Shown here: positions 6,809 to 12,714 of the stretch, piece by piece
How the letters are laid out: each line of letters starts with the position of its first letter
Numbering within the stretch: the first letter of the stretch is position 1
Assembly (NCBI GenBank): GCA_022826515.1
Contig: JAJDUT010000102.1
Location: 1 to 15,662 of the forward strand
Length of the DNA stretch: 15,662 nucleotides
Direction: 5' to 3'
From: Candidatus Latescibacterota bacterium
Lineage (GTDB): Bacteria > Latescibacterota > UBA2968 > UBA8231
Notes under the pieces: model-generated
What the model was told of the DNA's origin: nothing
What the model saw: the letters and a program-made list of their open reading frames with translations, nothing else
Databases searched by the model: none
Program-made: the position numbers and the translations under genes

Positions 6809-6847
6809 AAAAGGGATACGGGGTTTATCTACCCGTATCCCTTTTTT
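6809..6847 (+). terminator. Strong intrinsic terminator (GGGATACGG family)
   Basis: AAAAGGGATACGGG (6809-6822) pairs perfectly with CCCGTATCCCTTTT (6832-6845) around a 9-base loop, with a six-T run (6842-6847). It is a textbook factor-independent terminator. It ends the unit that begins at the 6472 promoter and insulates the 6858 promoter from it. Confidence 0.85.
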
Positions 6848-6857
6848 ATGCAAAATC

Positions 6858-6873
6858 TGGTACGCCAATTGCA
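6858..6873 (+). promoter_or_regulatory. Sigma-54 type promoter of recQ, copy 2
   Basis: TGGTACGCCAATTGCA differs from the 6472 copy and the consensus at one base. The expected start is near 6885, leaving a leader of about 55 bases before recQ ATG 6940. It stands 11 bp past the terminator U-run, so it is the obvious promoter for recQ and whatever is co-transcribed with it. Confidence 0.6.
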
Positions 6874-6939
6874 AGGGTCTTAGACCGACTTATATTTTCT
6901 GCTCCGCCAGATGCTACCACGCCGACCCAATTCTCTCGA

Positions 6940-8874
6940 ATGACCGAGCATAAAAACGCCCTCTTTCTCAGCGACGCCGACTCCCTCAAGCCACCCCCAG
7001 CCGTTCTCGACGCCGCGCTGGGCCGGCTCGGCTTTGAGCGCTTTCTGCCCGGTCAACGCGAAGCCATCGAAACCCTGCTCGCCACCGGTCGCTTGCTTCT
7101 GGTCGCCCCCACCGGCGGCGGCAAGAGCTTGACCTATCAGCTACCCGCAGCCCTCCTGCCGGGCACGGCCTTAGTGGTCTCGCCGCTCATCGCCCTGATG
7201 CACGATCAAGTCCAAGCACTACAGCAGCGCGGCCTCGCCGCCACGTACCTATCCTCGACCCTCGACGGCGACGAGTTGCGCCGCCGCATGAGCGGAGTGG
7301 CCCAAGGCCAGTACAAGCTGGTCTATGCCGCGCCCGAGCGGCTGACCTACTCCGGCTTCCGCGCTCTCCTGAGCCAGATCAAGTGCTCGCTCATTGCCGT
7401 GGACGAAGCCCACTGTATCAGCGAGTGGGGGCACGACTTCCGGCCCGAGTACTTGCAGATTGGCGAACTGATCCGCGAACTGCCCGACTGTCGGGTCCTC
7501 GCCTGCACCGCCACGGCCACGCCGGTGGTGCGCGACGAAATCCTCGAACGCCTCGGGCTACCGAGCGACACCCCACAATTAGTGCGCGGCTTTGCCCGGC
7601 CCAACCTCGCGCTGCGAGTCGCCGAAATCAACAGCGCCGCCGAGCGCCGTCAGCGGATTGATGCGCTGCTGGCCGAAGCCCTCGGTGCGCCCGACCAAAG
7701 GTTAGGTACCGCCATCGTCTATGCCCCTACCCGCAAAAGTACCGAGGAAGAAGCCGTCCGCCTGAAAGAGGACGGCTGGCGGGTAGCCGCCTATCACGCG
7801 GGCATGACGGGGCCAGACCGCGACGCCGTGCAGCGCGCCTTTATGCAAGACCAAATCCAAATCGTAGTGGCGACCAATGCCTTTGGCATGGGCATCGACC
7901 GCGCCGATGTGCGCGCCATCGCCCATCTGGCCCCGCCCAGCTCGATTGAAGCGTACTATCAGGAAGTAGGCCGCGCCGGACGCGACGGCCAAGACGCCTC
8001 CTGCCTGCTGCTGGTCTCCCCCGGCGACATGCCGTTGCGACGCCACTTAATCGAAAGCGATGCCAACGGCCGCGCCCCCGACCAAGCAGTGGTCCAGCAC
8101 AAGTGGAATCTCTTTTTGGAACTGATGCGCTGGAGCGAGGGCGGATCCTGCCGCCACGACGCGATCCTGCGCTACTTCGGCGACGAAGAGGAAACGCTCT
8201 CGGGCTGCGGCCGCTGCGACGTCTGCCGCAATCTCTCCCATGCCGAGGCAGGCGACGCCACAGAGGTCACCACCACCGTGCGCAAAGCCCTTTGCGCGGT
8301 CGCCCGTCTGCACGGACGCTACGGCATCCAAATGGCGACCAAGCTCCTGCGCGGCACCACGGACGCACGCCTTGCACGCGACGGCCTAGATCGGACCCCG
8401 ACCTTTGGCATCCTCAAGGAACATTCTGAACGGTGGCTTTTGCAGCTTTTGCGCCGGCTGGTCACGGCCGGTTGGGTCGATTTTTCCGGCGGCGAGCGGC
8501 CGGTCGTAATCCTCACGGAGGAAGGACGCCAAGTCATTCACGCCGAGCGGCCCGTGCGCCTGCTGCTGCCGCCGAAGTCGGCCCCGCTCCCGGCAGCCCG
8601 CACCGCGCGCGTCCGTCATCAAATCCCCAATTCCGGCGAGGAACTCGACGAAAACGCCCAAGCCCTCTTCGATGCACTGCGCCATCACCGCATGACGCTG
8701 GCTCGCGACGAAAAGGTTCCGCCCTACGTCATCGCCAGCGACCGCACGCTCCGCGATATCGTCCTGCTACGGCCCGCCAACCTCGAAGAACTCAAGCTGG
8801 CGCACGGCATCGGCCCGGCCAAGGCCGAAAAATACGGCGACGGCCTGCTAGCTATCGTCCAACAGGCCGCCTAA
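6940..8874 (+). CDS. recQ: ATP-dependent DNA helicase RecQ
   Basis: RecQ unwinds DNA 3'-5' in recombination and stalled-fork repair in the cytoplasm. The product is 644 residues, full length for the family. Visible motifs: motif 0 FLPGQREAI (35-43), Walker A APTGGGKS (56-63, K62), DEAH box (155-158) within AVDEAHCISEWGHDFRPEY, motif III ACTATATP (188-195), QIVVATNAFGMGIDRADVR (307-325) and arginine-finger motif QEVGRAGRDG (341-350). The zinc-binding RQC cysteines are C404, C423, C426 and C429. A winged-helix region follows, then an HRDC domain (~572-641) ending AHGIGPAKAEKYGDGLLAIV. ATG 6940 has no clear ribosome site; a 10-codon upstream ORF (6911-6943) ends in ATGA overlap with it. All key residues are present. 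The last 40 bases of the gene are duplicated at 9747-9801. Confidence 0.96.
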   Translation: MTEHKNALFLSDADSLKPPPAVLDAALGRLGFERFLPGQREAIETLLATGRLLLVAPTGGGKSLTYQLPAALLPGTALVVSPLIALMHDQVQALQQRGLAATYLSSTLDGDELRRRMSGVAQGQYKLVYAAPERLTYSGFRALLSQIKCSLIAVDEAHCISEWGHDFRPEYLQIGELIRELPDCRVLACTATATPVVRDEILERLGLPSDTPQLVRGFARPNLALRVAEINSAAERRQRIDALLAEALGAPDQRLGTAIVYAPTRKSTEEEAVRLKEDGWRVAAYHAGMTGPDRDAVQRAFMQDQIQIVVATNAFGMGIDRADVRAIAHLAPPSSIEAYYQEVGRAGRDGQDASCLLLVSPGDMPLRRHLIESDANGRAPDQAVVQHKWNLFLELMRWSEGGSCRHDAILRYFGDEEETLSGCGRCDVCRNLSHAEAGDATEVTTTVRKALCAVARLHGRYGIQMATKLLRGTTDARLARDGLDRTPTFGILKEHSERWLLQLLRRLVTAGWVDFSGGERPVVILTEEGRQVIHAERPVRLLLPPKSAPLPAARTARVRHQIPNSGEELDENAQALFDALRHHRMTLARDEKVPPYVIASDRTLRDIVLLRPANLEELKLAHGIGPAKAEKYGDGLLAIVQQAA

Positions 8875-8889
8875 CTCACTCGTCAGGAG
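8835..8889 (+). repeat. 55-bp direct repeat, copy A (recQ 3' end)
   Basis: This covers the last 13 codons of recQ, its stop and 15 bp beyond. It matches 9747-9801 at 52 of 55 positions by eye. Two of the three differences lie in codons and are synonymous (CTA/CTC, GCT/GCC). The pair brackets the toxin-antitoxin cassette. Confidence 0.9.
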
Positions 8890-8945
8890 TTTGACGTAGC
8901 GGGTTCAATGCGCCGCACTTCGGCGACGATGGGATCATCTTTCAT
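8883..8945 (-). pseudogene. Truncated antitoxin-like N-terminus
   Basis: Read from ATG at 8945 on the minus strand, this gives MKDDPIVAEVRRI, then EPATSNS and a stop. The first 13 residues have the typical look of the N-terminus of small antitoxins paired with PIN toxins, and share EVRRI with the intact antitoxin upstream (EINEVRRIRHE). Resemblance ends around 8907, close to the end of recQ repeat copy A at 8889, so the gene was cut at the cassette junction. It overlaps the 3' end of the intact antitoxin gene by 11 bp in another frame. Confidence 0.45.
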
Positions 8946-9126
8946 GGCTCATTTCTTTGGATGTCTCATATACCGGCTGAGAATCCGCGAACCTGTATTC
9001 GCCAGATCGCCTTAGTTTGTTCTCTAACTCTTGATAATGAGCAACTACGCGACGGACATCGTGCCCAAACTGTGCTGAAATTTCGTGCCGGATTCTGCGA
9101 ACTTCGTTGATTTCTCGATCTGTCAT
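8935..9126 (-). CDS. Putative antitoxin of the PIN-toxin pair
   Basis: A 63-residue, charged, probably helical protein beginning MTDREINEVRRIRHEISAQF. Its start is one base beyond the toxin TAA (9128-9130), and the GGAGGAG ribosome site lies inside the toxin's last codons, so the two are translationally coupled. No DNA-binding fold is evident by eye. The identification rests on size, its position directly behind a PIN toxin, and likeness to small antitoxins starting 'DxxIxEVRRIR(D/H)E'. Such proteins block the toxin active site and often repress their own promoter. The toxin-first order is the reverse of classical vapBC. The C-terminal ~15 residues may be changed by the cassette junction. Confidence 0.6.
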   Translation of the reverse strand: MTDREINEVRRIRHEISAQFGHDVRRVVAHYQELENKLRRSGEYRFADSQPVYETSKEMSHER

Positions 9127-9127
9127 T

Positions 9128-9616
9128 TTAATCGTCTCCTCCCAAGTAATTCAGGGGCGTTGTCAATTCTGGCGTGGGTAATCCCAGTTCTTGGTTGATC
9201 TGCCTTATGAGATGAATCTTGTTGGCATTGGCAAGATGCCTACAGTTCCAAGTTAGAAGAGAGTCGGCATTATAAAACGAGGCAATTGCCAAGTGAAGTG
9301 CATCACCCGATGGAGCCCGAGGCATTACTAACCTTTCAATATAGGTTCGTGCAGTCTGCTCAATATCGTCTGTAATCGATAATAGCTCGACGTCTTTGAG
9401 CAAATCGAGCCGGTCTTGAATTTTCTCGCCCCTCCCTCCACTAAGTTCCTCAATAACAGCGACACTTGATACCAAGGTAAATATGTCGGCATACTCGTTC
9501 CACCATTGACGAGTCCACTTCTGTCGGACGCGAGATTCGGCATCAGTACGCAATGTATGGTAGAAGCTGGGAATGGTCGTTTCAATATATATGAGTTTCT
9601 GGATCTCCCGTTTCAT
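9128..9616 (-). CDS. PIN-domain ribonuclease toxin (VapC-like)
   Basis: A 162-residue PIN-domain protein. Its N-terminus KLIYIETTIPSFYHT is the strand-1 motif of the VapC-like subgroup with Glu12 where many have Asp. Further acidic candidates are E56/E57 (VAVIEEL) and D105 (APSGDALHLAIA). The usual fourth acidic position reads LLTWNCRHLAN with Asn124, as is common in this subgroup. Such toxins cut RNA, often tRNA, when the antitoxin is degraded. The start ATG 9616 has a G-rich site (GGGGGGTGA) just upstream, overlapping the end of a possible 10-codon leader ORF (9649-9617). The DNA is visibly AT-richer than recQ, suggesting acquisition. Its coupled partner is at 8935-9126. Confidence 0.85.
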   Translation of the reverse strand: MKREIQKLIYIETTIPSFYHTLRTDAESRVRQKWTRQWWNEYADIFTLVSSVAVIEELSGGRGEKIQDRLDLLKDVELLSITDDIEQTARTYIERLVMPRAPSGDALHLAIASFYNADSLLTWNCRHLANANKIHLIRQINQELGLPTPELTTPLNYLGGDD

Positions 9617-9672
9617 TCACCCCCCGCTGTCCACTAGAAGTCGTGCCATCGACGATTTCTCTCCATAGGTAT

Positions 9673-9702
9673 AGTATAGGGGAATTTCGCGGTTAGAAAA
9701 AT
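9673..9702 (-). promoter_or_regulatory. Putative promoter of the toxin-antitoxin operon
   Basis: On the minus strand TATACT (9678-9673) is a good -10 box. The matching -35 region near 9701-9696 (TTTTTC) is poor, which fits an autoregulated promoter but is weak evidence. The repeated CTATACTATA around the -10 could serve as an operator. Confidence 0.35.
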
Positions 9703-9746
9703 TTTTGCTACTTTGAGGAGAGTCGTCGCTGGGTTGCGGATGATTG

Positions 9747-9801
9747 CGGCGACGGCCTGCTCGCCATCGTCCAACAGGCCGCCTAACTCGCTCGTCAGGA
9801 G
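9747..9801 (+). repeat. 55-bp direct repeat, copy B (recQ-end relic)
   Basis: A second copy of the recQ 3' end, placed so that its AGGAG forms the ribosome site of the Gfo/Idh/MocA gene at 9810. Copy starts are 912 bp apart. This is the arrangement expected if recQ and the 9810 gene were once adjacent and a cassette entered with duplication of the junction. Confidence 0.9.
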
Positions 9802-9809
9802 AGTATTTC

Positions 9810-10781
9810 ATGGCTACAATTCGCTGGGGTATCATCGGCTGCGGCGACGTCACAGAAGTAAAGAGCGGCCCCGCTCTGTACAAGACTCGCGATTCCGAAC
9901 TAGTAGCGGTCATGCGACGCGACGCGGACAAGGCCCGCGATTACGCTGAGCGCCACGGCGTGCCCAAGTGGTACGCCCAAGCTGACGCACTCATCGGCGA
10001 CCCAGATGTCGATGCGGTCTATATCGCAACGCCCCCCGACACCCACGCACACTACACCGCCCAAGTCGCCCAAGCCGGCAAACCTGTTTACGTCGAAAAG
10101 CCGATGGCGCGCAATCACGGCGAGTGCTTGGCGATGATCGACGCCTGCCACCGGGCCGGGGTGCCGCTTTTCGTCGCCTACTACCGCCGCGCCCTGCCCG
10201 CTTTCCTCAAGGTTAAGTCGCTGGTCGAGGAAGGGGCCATCGGCGCAGTGCGCTTCGCCTCCATCGCGCTCTGCCAACCCGCATCCGAGGATCCCGACGC
10301 CCCGCCTTGGCGCGTCGTCCCAGAGATCTCGGGCGGCGGCTATTTCTTCGACCTAGCCTCACACCAACTCGACTTCCTCGACTTTCTGCTCGGCCCCATC
10401 GCCCACGCCTCGGGCCACGCAACCAACCAAGCCGGGCTCTACCGTGCCGAAGACGCCGTTACCGCCAGCTTCGCCTTCGAGTCCGGCGCACTCGGTGCAG
10501 GAGTCTGGAACTTCGCCACCGACCAGCGCTGCGACCAGATCGAAATCGTCGGAGACAAAGGCCGGATCGCCTTTTCCACGTTCGCCTTCACCCCGGTCGA
10601 ATTGACCACCAACGCCGGGGCCCAAACCTTCGCCATCGACCCGCCCCAACACGTCCAGCAGCCCCTGATCCTGACGGTAGTCAATGCGCTGTTGGGCCGA
10701 GGTGAATGCCCTAGCACCGGCGCAAGCGCCGCCCGCACTAGCCGGGTCATGGACCAAATCGTTCACGGCCATGCCGCCTAA
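9810..10781 (+). CDS. Gfo/Idh/MocA-family NAD(P)-dependent oxidoreductase
   Basis: A 323-residue cytoplasmic dehydrogenase of the family acting on sugars, inositols and related polyols. The start ATG 9810 lies 8 bp after AGGAG. The N-terminal Rossmann fold shows G7-IIG10-CG12 and the first half runs to the family hallmark EKP (96-98, VYVEKPMA). The C-terminal domain has the active-site pattern GGGYFFDLASHQLDFLDFLLG (175-195), with H185 the likely catalytic histidine. The substrate cannot be told from sequence. The next gene starts 11 bp before this one ends, so they form an operon. Before the toxin-antitoxin insertion it would have followed recQ directly. Expression may come from the recQ promoter, although the minus-strand cassette now lies between. 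Confidence 0.92.
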   Translation: MATIRWGIIGCGDVTEVKSGPALYKTRDSELVAVMRRDADKARDYAERHGVPKWYAQADALIGDPDVDAVYIATPPDTHAHYTAQVAQAGKPVYVEKPMARNHGECLAMIDACHRAGVPLFVAYYRRALPAFLKVKSLVEEGAIGAVRFASIALCQPASEDPDAPPWRVVPEISGGGYFFDLASHQLDFLDFLLGPIAHASGHATNQAGLYRAEDAVTASFAFESGALGAGVWNFATDQRCDQIEIVGDKGRIAFSTFAFTPVELTTNAGAQTFAIDPPQHVQQPLILTVVNALLGRGECPSTGASAARTSRVMDQIVHGHAA

Positions 10782-11229
10782 ACCCCACATCCTCGAAGCA
10801 TCAACGACCCTACCCCTCGGGCGCGAGGAGGTCTTCGCCTTCTTCGCCGAGGCGCAGAACCTCGAGCGCATTACCCCGCCCGAATTGAAATTTCGCATCA
10901 TCAGTCCGACTCCCATCACAATTGCTGCCGGCACCCTCATCAACTACCGCCTCAGCCTCTTTGGCCTGTCCTTTACTTGGTGTTCGCAGATCTCGCACTG
11001 GGATCCACCCAACTCCTTTGTGGACGAGCAACTCAAGGGGCCCTATAGCTTTTGGCACCATACCCATACCTTCACTCAAAGCAGCGAAGGGACCGTGGTC
11101 GGCGACCGCGTCCTCTACCGTCTGCCGCTGTGGCCATTGAGCGAAATCGGTTTGCCTCTAGTCAAACTCCAACTCAAACGCATTTTCGCCTATCGGCAGC
11201 AGGCGATCCGCGATTTGTTGATCCGCTAA
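10771..11229 (+). CDS. SRPBCC (START-like) ligand-binding protein
   Basis: A 152-residue protein starting at ATG 10771, inside the end of the oxidoreductase gene (11-bp overlap, different frame); the longer frame from 10684 lies within that gene and is rejected. The sequence matches the SRPBCC/COG4276-like group: STTLPLGREEVFAFFAEAQN then LERITPPELKFRI at the N-terminus, YRLSLFGLSFTWCSQISHW in the middle and DRVLYRLPLWPLSEIG late. These helix-grip proteins bind small hydrophobic ligands. It has no signal peptide or membrane helix. No ribosome site is obvious, so translation probably depends on coupling with the upstream gene. Its partner role with the dehydrogenase is unknown. Confidence 0.8.
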   Translation: MPPKPHILEASTTLPLGREEVFAFFAEAQNLERITPPELKFRIISPTPITIAAGTLINYRLSLFGLSFTWCSQISHWDPPNSFVDEQLKGPYSFWHHTHTFTQSSEGTVVGDRVLYRLPLWPLSEIGLPLVKLQLKRIFAYRQQAIRDLLIR

Positions 11230-11240
11230 CGCCACAGCTT

Positions 11241-11256
11241 TGGCGACAAAATTGCG
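11241..11256 (+). promoter_or_regulatory. Sigma-54 type promoter of the ammonium transporter gene
   Basis: TGGCGACAAAATTGCG has GG and GC separated by 10 bases and a TTGC -12 box. Transcription would begin near 11268, with a leader of ~128 bases to ATG 11396. Sigma-54/NtrC control of amt genes is well established, which supports the call. An inverted repeat CGACAAAA/TTTTGTCG (11244-11251, 11272-11279) overlaps the promoter and start region; its role is unknown. Confidence 0.55.
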
Positions 11257-11395
11257 CCCTTTTCCCGCCATTTTTGTCGTTCCAATCAGTCAGCGTTGCA
11301 ATCAACACTTGGGCGATGGCCTAAATTTTCTTATTTATATGAACTTCTTCCTGCACGCCTTCCACTTCGTTCTGCCTACAATAAGGGGGTTCGAC

Positions 11396-12688
11396 ATGCT
11401 GGTTCGCAAAAAGTGGGGCCTCCTCGCCCTGCTAGCTTTTGTCTTGCTCGCCGTTCCCAAAGCCGCCTTCGCCCAAGACGCGCTCGACACCGGCGACACG
11501 GCCTGGATCCTGATTTCCACCGGCTTGGTTCTCTTTATGATGATCCCCGGCTTGGCCATGTTTTACGCCGGTTTGGTCCGCACGCGCAATGTGCTCTCGG
11601 TCTTTATGCACTGCTTTGGGATTGCGGCCCTGATCACGGTCTTGTGGACCATTTTCGGTTATAGCTTGGCCTTTACGGCCAGCAACCCCTTTATCGGCAA
11701 CCTGTCCAAGTCCTTTCTCATCGGCGTCACCGTGGATAGCCTTTCGGGCACCATCCCGGAATTGCTCTTCTTCGTCTTCCAGATGACGTTCGCCATTATC
11801 ACCCCCGGGCTTTTCGTCGGAGCCTTTGCCGAGCGCATGAAGTTTTCGGCCGTGCTGTGGTTTAGTGGGCTGTGGTGCGTTTTGGTCTATCTGCCCATCA
11901 CCCACATGGTCTGGGGAGAGGGCGGCTACTTTGGCGCCATGGGCGTCTTTGACTTTGCCGGCGGCATCGTCGTCCACATCACCGCTGGGGCGGCCGCGTT
12001 GGTCGCCGCGATCCTCGTCGGCAAGCGCACCGGCTATCCCGAGCAGCCCATGCCCCCGCACAACATGACCATGAACCTCGTCGGCACGGCCATGCTCTGG
12101 GTGGGGTGGTTCGGCTTCAACGGCGGCAGTGCTTTGGCGGCTAATGGGCAGGCAGCTATGGCGGTTGTAGTCACCCAAATCTCGCCCAGCGTTGCGGCGC
12201 TGACTTGGATTTTTATCGAGTGGATCAAAAACGGCAAACCCAGTGCGCTCGGTTTTGCCACTGGTGCCATCGCCGGGCTAGCGGCCATTACTCCGGCCTC
12301 GGGCACGGTGGGGCCGCTCGGCGCTTTTGCCATCGGCCTGTGCTCCGGTGTCGTCGCCTATTGGGCTGCCACTTGGCTCAAGCGCACCTGCGGGTACGAC
12401 GACGCGCTCGACGTGGTCGGGGTTCACGGTTTCGGCGGCTTGGTCGGGATTTTGTTGGTGTCCTTCTTCGCCTCGACCACCTTGGGCGGCACGGTCGAGG
12501 GCCTCAACATGGGCAAGCAGTTCGGCATCCAAGCCTTCGCCGCAGTCGCCGCAGCCGTTTACACCTTAATCGTCTCGTTTATCATCCTCAAGGTAATCGA
12601 CTTAGTCAGCGGCCTGCGCGTAGATGAGGATACCGAAACCGATGGACTCGACGTGAGTGAGCACGGCGAAGTAGGGTACGACCTGTAG
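11396..12688 (+). CDS. amt: Ammonium transporter, Amt/MEP/Rh family
   Basis: An inner-membrane channel for ammonium uptake, 430 residues. I choose ATG 11396 because AAGGGGG stands 6 bp upstream and the N-terminus (MLVRKKWGLLALLAFVLLA up to KAAFAQ) is a cleavable signal peptide, usual in bacterial Amt proteins; in-frame starts further upstream are poor. The family signature LVLFMMIPGLAMFYAGLVR follows directly. The pore twin histidines are His194 (IVVHITAGAAALVAA) and His344 (VVGVHGFGGLVGILL). The second half has the WVGWFGFNGGSALAANG and GFATGAIAGLAAITPASG segments. About eleven membrane helices are expected. The C-terminus is short and charged (RVDEDTETDGLDVSEHGEVG), carrying the E-T-D-G-L-D-xS-EHGE motif that binds PII/GlnK. 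No glnK gene is adjacent, which is unusual. Confidence 0.96.
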   Translation: MLVRKKWGLLALLAFVLLAVPKAAFAQDALDTGDTAWILISTGLVLFMMIPGLAMFYAGLVRTRNVLSVFMHCFGIAALITVLWTIFGYSLAFTASNPFIGNLSKSFLIGVTVDSLSGTIPELLFFVFQMTFAIITPGLFVGAFAERMKFSAVLWFSGLWCVLVYLPITHMVWGEGGYFGAMGVFDFAGGIVVHITAGAAALVAAILVGKRTGYPEQPMPPHNMTMNLVGTAMLWVGWFGFNGGSALAANGQAAMAVVVTQISPSVAALTWIFIEWIKNGKPSALGFATGAIAGLAAITPASGTVGPLGAFAIGLCSGVVAYWAATWLKRTCGYDDALDVVGVHGFGGLVGILLVSFFASTTLGGTVEGLNMGKQFGIQAFAAVAAAVYTLIVSFIILKVIDLVSGLRVDEDTETDGLDVSEHGEVGYDL

Positions 12689-12714
12689 TTCGCCGCTTGG
12701 ATGGGGGGACTCCT

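Larger units (their letters stand above)
6270..6939 (+). other. 670-bp non-coding stretch of repeats, hairpins and promoters
   Basis: No intact gene is supported here. In order it holds a GGGATACGG hairpin (6313-6348), a GCCTGCC/GGCAGGC hairpin (near 6380-6401), a terminator-like hairpin (6407-6438), a sigma-54 type promoter (6472), a REP-like hairpin (6582-6604), a gene relic (6648-6782), a strong terminator (6809-6847) and a second sigma-54 type promoter (6858). ORFs across it on either strand are chance readings through these elements. The segment from the first promoter to the second reads as promoter, relic gene, terminator, promoter. Confidence 0.7.

Noticed and set aside
6347..6874. 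175-aa minus-strand ORF in the non-coding stretch
   Set aside because: It reads backwards through promoters, hairpins, the REP-like repeat (PELVEG) and the relic; not a gene.
9617..9931. 104-aa minus-strand ORF upstream of the PIN toxin
   Set aside because: It runs antisense into the Gfo/Idh start and recQ-repeat DNA; only its last 10 codons could matter, as a leader peptide.
10359..10943. 194-aa minus-strand ORF across the Gfo/Idh and SRPBCC genes
   Set aside because: Antisense to two well-supported genes, low-complexity Gly/Arg/Val content, no start signals.
11432..12178. 248-aa minus-strand ORF inside amt
   Set aside because: Shadow of the ammonium transporter; composition is biased and no domain is visible.
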